DNA of 12,856 nt. Source: Chloroflexota bacterium (lineage in GTDB: Bacteria; Chloroflexota; Dehalococcoidia; SZUA-161). The stretch lies in NCBI GenBank assembly GCA_016865955.1, contig VGNW01000048.1:1-12856 (forward strand). Direction: 5' to 3'. This document shows, piece after piece, positions 1 through 6,825 of this stretch. Each line of letters begins with the position of its first letter. Within the stretch, counting starts at the first letter, position 1. A program made the translations under genes and the position numbers. Below the pieces are notes generated by a model. The model was not told the origin of the DNA. It saw only the letters and a program-made list of their open reading frames with translations, and searched no databases.

Positions 1-17
1 AAGCTGATATTTTGACT

Positions 18-23
18 AGGAGG
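18..23 (+). promoter_or_regulatory. Ribosome binding site of the sensor-regulator gene
   Basis: AGGAGG lies 6 bases before the ATG at 30. It decides the start: a TTG at 12 is in frame but lies upstream of this site, so initiation at 30 is much more likely. Confidence 0.8.
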
Positions 24-29
24 CAAGAT

Positions 30-1991
30 ATGAGGAAAGAAGCTGGCTCCAAACAGGCTAAAGAACAGACTGACAAACAAATGAGCCGAGAACTAGGCAG
101 GGGTTCTGAGAAGGTGAAATTGCAGCCAAAGCAGGGGAGTAAGAGGCATAAGCATATAACAGGTGACTCAGACGATTTACATGAACGTTTCGAAAGAATC
201 TTAGAAGCCGCTCCAATGCCCTTAGCCATTAGCCGCATATCTGACAGCGCTGTGCTTTATGCGAATGAGTTGCTGTTCCAGTCCCTTGGTATCCCTTCTG
301 AAGCTAGAAACGGGGGGATACGTTTGGACAACTACTGTAGCCCGGATGACCGCAATGAAGTCGTGGATATTCTGCGCAGGGAAGGGTTTGTACGCGACTT
401 TGAGGTTCGTGCCAGAAAGGCAGACGGAACTGAATTCTGGGCGTCGGCTTCTATTCAGCCGATGATATTCAAAGGAGAACAAGCGTTGTTGTTTGGTTTC
501 TCTGATGTTACTAAGCGAAAGTTAGCGGAATCTAAACTTCAAGAGCTCTATGAGCAGGAAAGAAACCTGCGCCAGCAGATTGAATCAGAGATGAACAGAA
601 GGGTTGAATTCGCAAGGATGCTGGCGCACGAACTGAAAACCCCCCTAACGCCGGTGCTAGCTTCGAGTGAATCGTTACTAGCTGAAATTCAGGACGAGCG
701 CTTATTGAGCTTGGCTCGCAATATAAGCCGTGGCGCCCAAAATCTAAACAGAATAATTGACGAGCTTCTCGATTTAGCGAGGGGAGAAGTGGGAATACTA
801 GATCTGAATCGGGAGACAATCGACATTATACAGGTTCTTCGGGATGCAGCTGAAAGCATAGCCCCGCTGGCTATGAGCAAAGGCTTGTCTTTGCGCCTGA
901 GGTTACCTCCGTCTCTTCCGCTGATTCAGGCTGACGCGGCGAGAGTGCAACAAGTGGTGATGAATATCCTCAACAATGCTATCAAGTTCACCCCTAGAGA
1001 TGGGGAGGTCAAGATTGTAGCCAGTGAGAGGAACGGCTTTGTTATGATTGAGGTTCAAGATACAGGACTGGGGATGTCGCGAGATGAACAAGCCCGCCTG
1101 TTTGAGCCCTATCAACGTACTGCACGCGACAAAGGGCGCTTGGGTGGCCTGGGGCTGGGGCTTGCACTATGCAAGAGACTGGTGGAACTCCACGGAGGAC
1201 AGGTATGGGTAAAAAGTCGCCCCCGCAGAGGCTCAACATTTGGCTTCTCGCTGCCTTTCGATAAAGTCGGTGGATTTCCCTCAGATACAAAGAGGCGTGA
1301 GAAGCTTTGGAAGGTGCTGATTATAGAGGATGACAGGGAGATCGTCGATTCTGTTTCATTGGCCTTACATAAAGACTGGCCTGAGGCTGAGGTCATGTCG
1401 ACTGCAATGGGTGAAGAGGGGCTAGACCTAGTAGAGGCAGAAACCCCTACTATCGTTATCCTCGACCTGAATCTCCCCGATATAAACGGATTCGATGTTT
1501 TGAGGCAGATACGGTCCTTTTCGTCCGTGCCTGTTGTTGTCCTTACAGTAAGGGAAGCGGAAGAAGACGTGGCGAGGGCTCTGGAGTGGGGAGCAGACGA
1601 CTATATGACGAAGCCATTCAGAAAGAAGGAACTGCTGGCACGTTTGAAGGCTCAGTTGCGAAAGCAGCATTTTTCTGACGATGAGATGCCTATGTTTTAT
1701 GGGCCCTTGTGTTTCGACCCGGCTACCTGCCAGCTCAGGTACGGCGGTAGAGACTTGAGCCTTACTATCATCGAAGGACGTATCATTCATTGTCTACTTA
1801 AACACTCCGGTCAAGTCGTCACCTACTCCCGACTTGCCGAAGCTGTGTGGGGAGAGGACTACGGTGGAGCCACAGTCACCCTCAGGAGCCACATACGAAG
1901 GCTTAGAAGAAAATTAGAGCTAGATCCGAGTAATCCCCAGCTCATTATGACCAAGGCAGGTATCGGATACTCGCTTGTCAAACCGACATAA
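30..1991 (+). CDS. Fused PAS sensor histidine kinase and OmpR/PhoB-type response regulator
   Basis: This 653-residue protein carries a whole two-component system in one chain. Seen in order, counted from the ATG at 30: a basic, probably disordered N-terminus (1-50); a PAS domain (about 50-165); a short coiled-coil linker; HisKA with the H-box HELKTPLTP and phospho-acceptor His200; HATPase_c with the N-box NILNNAIKF (from Asn312), DTGLGMS and GLGLGLAL; a receiver (about 428-545) with EDD at 433-435, Asp479 and Lys528; and an OmpR-type winged helix (about 553-650) ending in the usual GIGYSL strand. No membrane segment is visible, so a cytoplasmic signal is inferred. Hybrid kinases often end in a receiver, but a covalently attached DNA-binding OmpR output is less common. 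It probably autophosphorylates and passes phosphate within the chain or between dimer partners to control transcription. The repeat array 90 bases downstream is a plausible target. Signal and target are not known. Confidence 0.93.
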   Translation: MRKEAGSKQAKEQTDKQMSRELGRGSEKVKLQPKQGSKRHKHITGDSDDLHERFERILEAAPMPLAISRISDSAVLYANELLFQSLGIPSEARNGGIRLDNYCSPDDRNEVVDILRREGFVRDFEVRARKADGTEFWASASIQPMIFKGEQALLFGFSDVTKRKLAESKLQELYEQERNLRQQIESEMNRRVEFARMLAHELKTPLTPVLASSESLLAEIQDERLLSLARNISRGAQNLNRIIDELLDLARGEVGILDLNRETIDIIQVLRDAAESIAPLAMSKGLSLRLRLPPSLPLIQADAARVQQVVMNILNNAIKFTPRDGEVKIVASERNGFVMIEVQDTGLGMSRDEQARLFEPYQRTARDKGRLGGLGLGLALCKRLVELHGGQVWVKSRPRRGSTFGFSLPFDKVGGFPSDTKRREKLWKVLIIEDDREIVDSVSLALHKDWPEAEVMSTAMGEEGLDLVEAETPTIVILDLNLPDINGFDVLRQIRSFSSVPVVVLTVREAEEDVARALEWGADDYMTKPFRKKELLARLKAQLRKQHFSDDEMPMFYGPLCFDPATCQLRYGGRDLSLTIIEGRIIHCLLKHSGQVVTYSRLAEAVWGEDYGGATVTLRSHIRRLRRKLELDPSNPQLIMTKAGIGYSLVKPT

Positions 1992-2080
1992 GTAGAGTGC
2001 ATGTCTAGCTGCACCCAAATGTCGTCAATAATCCCGTCATGTTGATGTCTCCTAGCCACAAAAACTCATGCGGGTAGGCT

Positions 2081-2135
2081 TGTCACATCTTCGTCATTCA
2101 GTAGTCATGGTTTTGTCATTTCGTTGGACGATTAT
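2081..2135 (+). promoter_or_regulatory. Tandem 11-bp GTCA direct repeats, likely OmpR/PhoB-type binding site
   Basis: GTCA occurs at 2082, 2093, 2104 and 2115, exactly 11 bases apart, and each 11-mer (2081-2091, 2092-2102, 2103-2113, 2114-2124) ends in T. A fifth unit at 2125-2135 is degenerate but keeps the final T. An inverted copy, TGTCATAAT on the minus strand, sits at 2131-2139. Direct TGTCA repeats at 11-bp period are the layout of PhoB boxes, bound head to tail by OmpR-family winged helices. The array follows the OmpR-type fusion gene and precedes the first catabolic gene, so binding by that regulator is the obvious hypothesis. The weaker trio GTCA 2024, GTCA 2036 and GTCT 2047 may extend it. 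Confidence 0.7.
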
Positions 2136-2142
2136 GACACAG

Positions 2143-2148
2143 TAGAAT
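2143..2148 (+). promoter_or_regulatory. Candidate activator-dependent -10 element
   Basis: TAGAAT matches the -10 consensus at 5 of 6 positions and has no recognisable -35 at the right distance. The degenerate fifth 11-mer begins 18 bases upstream, roughly the spacing between the last PhoB half-site and the -10 element in known Pho promoters. This would suit a promoter driven by the regulator bound at the repeats, but it is inferred from spacing only. Confidence 0.35.
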
Positions 2149-2155
2149 CATGGCA

Positions 2156-2183
2156 TTGACACCCTATATGAATGCAGCAGAAT
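2156..2183 (+). promoter_or_regulatory. Candidate sigma70-type promoter for the acyl-CoA dehydrogenase gene
   Basis: A perfect TTGACA (2156-2161) is followed after 16 bases by CAGAAT (2178-2183, 4 of 6). Transcription would start near 2190, about 36 bases before the ATG at 2226. The strong -35 and weak -10 suggest modest basal activity. It competes with the -10 candidate at 2143 as the real promoter. Confidence 0.45.
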
Positions 2184-2186
2184 CCT

Positions 2187-2210
2187 TTAGAATAGCCGAC
2201 AAGATTCTAA
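2187..2210 (+). repeat. Perfect 7-bp inverted repeat just upstream of the ribosome binding site
   Basis: TTAGAAT (2187-2193) and ATTCTAA (2204-2210) are exact inverted copies 10 bases apart. The element ends 2 bases before the AAGGAG at 2213 and begins near the predicted transcription start. It could be an operator for a dimeric regulator, or a leader hairpin that affects ribosome access. AT-rich repeats of this length can arise by chance, so the role is uncertain. Confidence 0.4.
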
Positions 2211-2225
2211 GTAAGGAGACCAAAC

Positions 2226-3461
2226 ATGGGACTTTCACTATATGACCCATACCAACATGTGGATGAGTGGACACAAGAGACGTATGATGCCTTAGAAAGA
2301 GCCAGGGACATTATTGAGGAATGGTGGTTGCCCAACCGGCGTGCGTTTGACCGCCTGGGGGGGGTGCTGGCGATGACAGAGATGTCTGATGCTTACTATG
2401 GTCTGTACAAATCGATAATAGACGGCGGTTTCTTTGGCAGGACTATACCTAAAGAATATGGCGGGCCCGGATGGAACCTTCTCCAGTGTGGTTTATTTTC
2501 GGCTGAGATTGCCAAGATGTCGTTTAGCCCTGCGATCGACAACTTGTTCGCCTATGGCGAGCCGATGGTTCAAGTCCTGCTCGAACATACGCCGGATGAG
2601 GGTGCAAAGAGAGAGTACTTGAAGCGATTTCTGGATGGAGGGTACTGTACTATTTTTGCTACCGATCCTGAGTCGGGCATCGATATGGGCTCAATGCGAG
2701 GCTCAGCAGAGCGTAGGGGGGATTACTACTATCTCAACGGACCAAAGTGGTGGATGTCATCATGCAGCCCGGGGCCTGTGGGCCTCAATTGGCACTTGGT
2801 ATTAATGAAGACTGACACTACCAAGCGCACCAGTGGGCTCTCGCTATTTATCGTAAATGATGATGCGCCCGGGATTATCCGAGGACGGGAGGGCGACCTT
2901 ATGGGACAGAGATGGGCTTGTGCCCGATATGAAATAATGATGAAAGACCTGAAGGTACACAAGAAGTACCTCGCGGCTCCGGAGGGGAAAGGTCTGTACG
3001 CAATCGTCGATGGAATGAACAAGCACATGGGCAATCAGGCTTTTCAGGCTACTGGCTGTCTCGAGGCTGCCATAAGAATGGCGGTGGAGTACACTTCAGT
3101 CAGTATACGCTGGGACCATCCACTCATTGAAAATCAAGCAGTCCATTTCCCTATAGCTGAAATGTGGATTAACGCTGAGGCCGGTCGCGCTATGTCACAG
3201 AAAGCTTGCATCCTCTGGGATAAGGGCGACCCGGATGCGCACCATGGTAAGTGGGCAGTTCTCGCCTTTCGCTTCATTGTTCCGGCCATGCTTCAGGGAT
3301 GTATGAAGGCAATCGAACTCTTGGGCGCTCGTTCCATAGAGAGGGAAGAAGGCTGGCCGCTTGAGTTTATGTTCCGGGAAGCGATGATTCACAACCTGTA
3401 CCGAACACCCAATGTGGATATGAAGTTTCTTGCTTCCTATCTAGTGCAGAGGAGGCTTTAG
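2226..3461 (+). CDS. Acyl-CoA dehydrogenase family protein without the usual catalytic glutamate
   Basis: This is a 411-residue member of the acyl-CoA dehydrogenase superfamily, of normal length. The helical N-domain is followed by a mid-domain with the flavin-contact segment FATDPESGIDMGS (in place of the common TEPxAGSD), NGPKWW, and a segment ending EGKGLYAI, then a C-terminal helical bundle. In most family members the last helix region reads YEGT and its Glu removes the alpha proton; here it is Tyr392-Arg393-Thr394. The alternative Glu position of isovaleryl-CoA and long-chain enzymes also appears to be non-acidic (VDGMNK). The flavin fold is therefore recognisable but ordinary alpha,beta-dehydrogenation is doubtful. 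It may act on an unusual substrate, use another base, or serve as a partner subunit. AAGGAG at 2213-2218 supports the ATG. It is first in the + strand cluster, behind the repeat array. Confidence 0.85.
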   Translation: MGLSLYDPYQHVDEWTQETYDALERARDIIEEWWLPNRRAFDRLGGVLAMTEMSDAYYGLYKSIIDGGFFGRTIPKEYGGPGWNLLQCGLFSAEIAKMSFSPAIDNLFAYGEPMVQVLLEHTPDEGAKREYLKRFLDGGYCTIFATDPESGIDMGSMRGSAERRGDYYYLNGPKWWMSSCSPGPVGLNWHLVLMKTDTTKRTSGLSLFIVNDDAPGIIRGREGDLMGQRWACARYEIMMKDLKVHKKYLAAPEGKGLYAIVDGMNKHMGNQAFQATGCLEAAIRMAVEYTSVSIRWDHPLIENQAVHFPIAEMWINAEAGRAMSQKACILWDKGDPDAHHGKWAVLAFRFIVPAMLQGCMKAIELLGARSIEREEGWPLEFMFREAMIHNLYRTPNVDMKFLASYLVQRRL

Positions 3462-3532
3462 GTGGGATTCAGCAAGGCTGTTCAATTCTCTCGCTGCTGG
3501 CGCGTCTAATCTTGACCCGACAGGAGGCTTCG

Positions 3533-3856
3533 ATGGAACAACGCAAGCGTATCGACATCCCGGTGGGTACTGAGGTTAGGTCTTCAAGCAGGGTGCCAAT
3601 AGATGGTTATTACGAGTTCTTTGAGCACTGTGTCTCCTCTGATTGCAGCCCTTCTACTGACGAGCGTGTTACTTACCTCATGCGAGGAGAACTGGTGCCT
3701 AGATGCAAACGCTGTGGCAAACGGGGTAAATGGAAGCTAAAGGATGCTAGGTTCGAGACAACCCCTGATGTCTGGCGGAAACAGACCGACTACGTACTTG
3801 CGAACGTCAGGGGCGATCGCCCAGACTTACCTTTGCCCCGTGGTGCAAAGCGATAG
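3533..3856 (+). CDS. Small Cys-rich, zinc-ribbon-like protein of unknown function
   Basis: This 107-residue protein is not one I recognise. It has two cysteine pairs, Cys33-x4-Cys38 and Cys58-x2-Cys61 (RCKRCGKRGKWKL), which could bind one zinc ion. The Cys58 segment, with Gly, Lys and Trp after the second Cys, resembles small zinc-ribbon proteins. The C-terminus is basic. AGGAGG at 3522-3527 lies 5 bases before the ATG at 3533; an in-frame TTG at 3512 lies upstream of that site and is unlikely to be used. It sits 71 bases after the dehydrogenase homologue and 63 bases before the nitronate monooxygenase-family gene, so co-transcription is likely. It might be an accessory or scaffold for a CoA enzyme, or a small regulator. 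Neither can be chosen from sequence. Confidence 0.75.
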   Translation: MEQRKRIDIPVGTEVRSSSRVPIDGYYEFFEHCVSSDCSPSTDERVTYLMRGELVPRCKRCGKRGKWKLKDARFETTPDVWRKQTDYVLANVRGDRPDLPLPRGAKR

Positions 3857-3919
3857 TTGGTGTTGGCGTCTTTGCCTTCCATGAAGAGGTAATTGAGTAT
3901 TTAAGAGGAGGCATCGTTA

Positions 3920-5047
3920 ATGGCTAGGCGGAAGTTTCACACAAGACTCTGTGACGTACTTGGCATCGAGTACCCCATAATCCAGGCTGGAATGGGCGGG
4001 TTTTCCGATCCGCCGCTGGTTATAGCGGTATCAGAAGCCGGTGGACTTGGGACACTGGGCGCTGCCGTCTACGAACCTGATACGCTGGATGCTGCGATCA
4101 AGGAAATCAGAAAAGGTACCAGCAAGCCCTTTGCCATCGATCTATTGCTGCCCGATAGTCTGAAAGACATGGAGGGGGTCAGCAAAGAAGGGCTCATGAA
4201 ATATATCCCTGATGATTATTACGCCTATGAGAAAGGACTGAGGAAGAAGTTCGATATCCCCGACGATTACCGCAGCACGAGAGGCTGTTCGCTGTTTACG
4301 ATGGAAGGGACGAGGCAGTTACTGCAGGTCTGTTTGGATAACAAGGTGCCGGTAATCGCCGCTGGCCTAGGCAGGCTGGGCTGGGTAATGCCTGAGTGTA
4401 AGAAGCGCGGAATAAAGACCATAGCTATAGGCGCCAATGTCAAGATGGCGATGAAGCATGTCGAAGACCAAGTAGATGTGATAGTGGCACAGGGATATGA
4501 TGCAGGTGGACACACTGGCAACATCGGCACCCTATCTGTAGTCCCGCAGATAGTGGATGCCGTGAATCCCATCCCTGTAGCTGCTGCAGGGGGCATTGCG
4601 GACGGAAGAGGTCTGGTAGCTGCTCTTGCTTTGGGTGCAGAGGGGGTGTGGTGCGGCTCGATGTTCCTACTCTCCAATGAGGTCACTTTTACTGAGCGGC
4701 AGAAGGACAGGGTAATCGCTGCCACCGAACGTGATGCGGTTATCTCTAAGGCGATTAGCGGCAAGACTCTGCGCCAACTCAGGAGTTCCTTTACTGAAAT
4801 ATGGGATAAGGGTCCGATGCCGCCTCTGGGATGGCCATTCCACAATCTGCTGACGCTTGACATCGTTGACTATGCATTTGGGCACAAAGATCAAGAAAAG
4901 TACGACGCAATACTGGTAACACCATGCAGCCAGGCTGCACGGCTTCTGAACAAGAGAAGAAGCGCCAGGCAGATAATTGACGATATGGTCAAGGAGGCAG
5001 TGAAAGTCCTGCAAGAGGACATGACCAAGAGGGTAGAATTGAGATAG
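3920..5047 (+). CDS. Nitronate monooxygenase / 2-nitropropane dioxygenase family FMN protein
   Basis: This 375-residue protein is an FMN-binding TIM barrel of the nitronate monooxygenase family, which also includes FabK-type enoyl reductases and is related to IMP dehydrogenase. Visible signatures are QAGMGG (22-27) at the first strand, AQGYDAGGHTG containing His198 (the position of the active-site His in nitronate monooxygenases), AAAGGIADGRG, and GAEGVWCGSMFL at the phosphate-binding end. The insert around residues 80-125, rich in Tyr, Lys and Asp, is longer than I expect. Named members oxidise alkyl nitronates with oxygen, but family assignment does not prove that substrate. Next to CoA enzymes and a ferredoxin, another FMN-dependent oxidation or reduction is equally possible. 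AGGAGG at 3906-3911 with 8-base spacing fixes the ATG. Confidence 0.88.
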   Translation: MARRKFHTRLCDVLGIEYPIIQAGMGGFSDPPLVIAVSEAGGLGTLGAAVYEPDTLDAAIKEIRKGTSKPFAIDLLLPDSLKDMEGVSKEGLMKYIPDDYYAYEKGLRKKFDIPDDYRSTRGCSLFTMEGTRQLLQVCLDNKVPVIAAGLGRLGWVMPECKKRGIKTIAIGANVKMAMKHVEDQVDVIVAQGYDAGGHTGNIGTLSVVPQIVDAVNPIPVAAAGGIADGRGLVAALALGAEGVWCGSMFLLSNEVTFTERQKDRVIAATERDAVISKAISGKTLRQLRSSFTEIWDKGPMPPLGWPFHNLLTLDIVDYAFGHKDQEKYDAILVTPCSQAARLLNKRRSARQIIDDMVKEAVKVLQEDMTKRVELR

Positions 5048-5059
5048 AAGCACAAACGG

Positions 5060-5088
5060 TTGACATATACCATGGGTGCAGGTGAAAT
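5060..5088 (+). promoter_or_regulatory. Candidate promoter in the gap before the ferredoxin gene
   Basis: A perfect TTGACA (5060-5065) is followed after 17 bases by TGAAAT (5083-5088, 4 of 6). It lies just after the stop of the nitronate monooxygenase-family gene, so it could drive the ferredoxin group with a leader of almost 200 bases. A perfect TATAAT at 5150-5155 has no matching -35. The better promoter is the one at 5232. Confidence 0.35.
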
Positions 5089-5231
5089 AAGAGCTTCTTC
5101 AAATGATACCACAAAGAGTCTGCTGAAAGACGTTGATGTTCTTGTCGGTTATAATCCTCCTCTGCTTGTGAAAGAATCACGGCTTCGGCGACTCATTCTG
5201 TGGGGTTTGCAGTAGATGTCAATGCTTTGCG

Positions 5232-5260
5232 TTGACGGGTACGATAGTGCCCGATAGAAT
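5232..5260 (+). promoter_or_regulatory. Likely sigma70-type promoter of the ferredoxin group
   Basis: TTGACG (5232-5237, 5 of 6) and TAGAAT (5255-5260, 5 of 6) are separated by the optimal 17 bases. Transcription would start near 5267, about 19 bases before the ATG at 5286. A direct repeat of CGATAG (5242 and 5252, 10-bp period) overlaps the spacer and the -10 and might bind a regulator. This promoter would let the ferredoxin, FAD protein and CoA-transferases be transcribed apart from the upstream genes. Confidence 0.55.
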
Positions 5261-5285
5261 AGTCACGAAGAAAGAGAGGTGTATT

Positions 5286-5462
5286 ATGCCTATTGTCGTT
5301 GAGGAGAAGAAGTGCTTGGGGTGTGCTATCTGCGTTCTTTCTTGTCCTCAAGATGCGATGAGGATGCCATCCTCTTTTGTCGTATATATAGACAAAGATA
5401 AATGTAATCAGTGTCGAGAGTGTCTATACTTCTGTCCTGTTGAGGCGTTAAAGGAGGCGTAG
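5286..5462 (+). CDS. Small 2x[4Fe-4S] ferredoxin
   Basis: This 58-residue protein is a two-cluster bacterial ferredoxin. Two canonical CxxCxxCxxxCP motifs are present: Cys10, 13, 16 and 20 (CLGCAICVLSCP) and Cys40, 43, 46 and 50 (CNQCRECLYFCP). Each cluster is expected to take three Cys from its own motif and one from the other. It should be a low-potential cytoplasmic electron carrier. An in-frame TTG at 5232 would add 18 residues, but that stretch holds a good promoter, and a purine-rich GAGAGG precedes the ATG at 5286, so the short form is preferred. Its stop is 2 bases before the next ATG and it contains that gene's ribosome binding site, so it is probably made together with, and may transfer electrons to or from, the following flavoprotein. 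Confidence 0.92.
   Translation: MPIVVEEKKCLGCAICVLSCPQDAMRMPSSFVVYIDKDKCNQCRECLYFCPVEALKEA
5451..5457 (+). promoter_or_regulatory. Ribosome binding site of the FAD oxidoreductase inside the ferredoxin gene
   Basis: AAGGAGG lies in the last codons of the ferredoxin gene, 7 bases before the ATG at 5465. This arrangement favours translational coupling of the two proteins. Confidence 0.8.
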
Positions 5463-5464
5463 AA

Positions 5465-6772
5465 ATGGAAAGGAAGAAGTGCGATTGCGTAATCATAGGG
5501 TCAGGGATCGGCGGGATGTGCGCCGCAGCAAGGCTAGCATGTTCAGGCTATAAGGCAATTGTAATCGAAAGGCTTCCTATAATAGGTGGTCGGTATACCC
5601 AGATAGAATACAAAGGCTACAAAGTACCTACTGGTGCCTGGATGATACTCTACGGTGAGAATGACCCCGTCTATCATACCCTGGTGGATGTGAAAGCCCC
5701 CGAAATCGACATGGTCGCCAGAAGCTCAGTGCCCCAGATATACAGATTGAATGGAAAGGACCATCACATGAAGGGAAGGGGAGCTTTAAGGGATATGATT
5801 TCTTGGGCAAGCAAGGACAAGGAAGAAGCAGATATGATGATGTCTATACTCAAAAGAGCGCTATGGTGGTATGAGCCACCGGACACAATATCATTTGACG
5901 ATTGGCTGGCCCAATTTACCCGGAACAAGACTATGCACAATTTATTTCAGTGTCTGATTGCTGCATGGGCAGGCGCCAATTCGTGGGAACTGACTGCCGG
6001 GCAGTGGTTCAGAATTTTAAAGGGAATGACTGTTGGAGGCAAACCATTCATTCTCAAGAATGGGGTAAAGGATATCATAGATGCTTTGGAGAAAGTAATT
6101 AAGAGTAGTGGGGGCGAGATATTTACCAAAACACCAGCTCGAAAAATTATCATTGAGGATGGTGCAGTCAGAGGCGTAGTTGCCGAGAGGGAAGGGGAAA
6201 GACTGGAGATTGAAGCCAAAGTAGTGATTAGCAATGCTGGACCGAAAAAGACCATCGAGTTGGGGGGGGAGGATAATTTCGATCGAGCATATCTGAGGGA
6301 AGTAAGGGAAAAGGTTAGGGCAGCGTCAGGCATAGATTATATGATAGTATCTGACAAACCGCTGCTTGAAGCCCCTAATGTGCTTTTCACCGCCGATACT
6401 CAGAGACTCGAGTGTTTTGTTTCGGAACGTACTGCCGATGGCAAGAATATAGTGCGCACCGCCTCTGTCCCCGAATCCACCATATTGTACTCACCCAAGA
6501 AGGAATACGAGATATTTCTTCAGGATTTGAAGGAGACCTTCCCTGATTTCGAGCGGTGTGGGGGCAGGATATTGATAGCGCGAAACTTCTACGGAGACTG
6601 GCCGTTTTATCGTACTTGGCCCGGAGATTGTCTCACTACAAAGACATCTGTTGAGAATCTGTACAACGTGGGCGACGGCGTGATCCCAGAGGGGTGGGTT
6701 GGTGGGAGCGGGGCTGCTGAAAGTGCTAGGGTAGTGGTGGAAGACATACAGGCGAGGATGAAGCTAGGATGA
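5465..6772 (+). CDS. FAD-dependent oxidoreductase, phytoene desaturase (CrtI)-like
   Basis: This 435-residue flavoprotein has an N-terminal Rossmann FAD-binding motif, VIIGSGIGG (Gly12 to Gly17), with the acidic end of the second strand at VIER and then IGGRYTQ, the usual pattern of the CrtI/amine oxidase group. The C-terminus has the second flavin motif NLYNVGDG followed by WVGGSGAAES. It is shorter than typical carotenoid desaturases (about 490 residues), and no carotenoid genes are nearby, so a pigment role is unlikely. Coupling to a ferredoxin suggests that electrons move between FAD and the iron-sulfur clusters. The middle part, with many Trp and Met residues, probably forms the substrate site. 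It could be a dehydrogenase, a saturase or an isomerase acting on a lipid-like or cyclic substrate. No transmembrane segment is obvious. Confidence 0.85.
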   Translation: MERKKCDCVIIGSGIGGMCAAARLACSGYKAIVIERLPIIGGRYTQIEYKGYKVPTGAWMILYGENDPVYHTLVDVKAPEIDMVARSSVPQIYRLNGKDHHMKGRGALRDMISWASKDKEEADMMMSILKRALWWYEPPDTISFDDWLAQFTRNKTMHNLFQCLIAAWAGANSWELTAGQWFRILKGMTVGGKPFILKNGVKDIIDALEKVIKSSGGEIFTKTPARKIIIEDGAVRGVVAEREGERLEIEAKVVISNAGPKKTIELGGEDNFDRAYLREVREKVRAASGIDYMIVSDKPLLEAPNVLFTADTQRLECFVSERTADGKNIVRTASVPESTILYSPKKEYEIFLQDLKETFPDFERCGGRILIARNFYGDWPFYRTWPGDCLTTKTSVENLYNVGDGVIPEGWVGGSGAAESARVVVEDIQARMKLG

Positions 6773-6825
6773 AATGCAGAAGTAGGATGGATGCAGCACA
6801 GTGAAAGGCAAATAGGTGGGTGCTC

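Noticed and set aside
1997..2014. Small hairpin GTGCA-N8-TGCAC after the sensor-regulator gene
   Set aside because: A 5-bp stem with no following T-run is too weak to call a terminator.
4267..4863. Open frame of 198 codons on the minus strand
   Set aside because: It lies wholly antisense to the well-supported FMN protein and its composition looks like a codon shadow rather than a protein.
5150..5155. Perfect TATAAT in the gap before the ferredoxin gene
   Set aside because: It lacks a -35 element at 16-18 bases and an extended -10, and a better promoter lies at 5232-5260.
5465..6772. Carotenoid desaturase identity for the FAD protein
   Set aside because: Only the general FAD fold matches; the protein is short and no pigment-synthesis gene is nearby.
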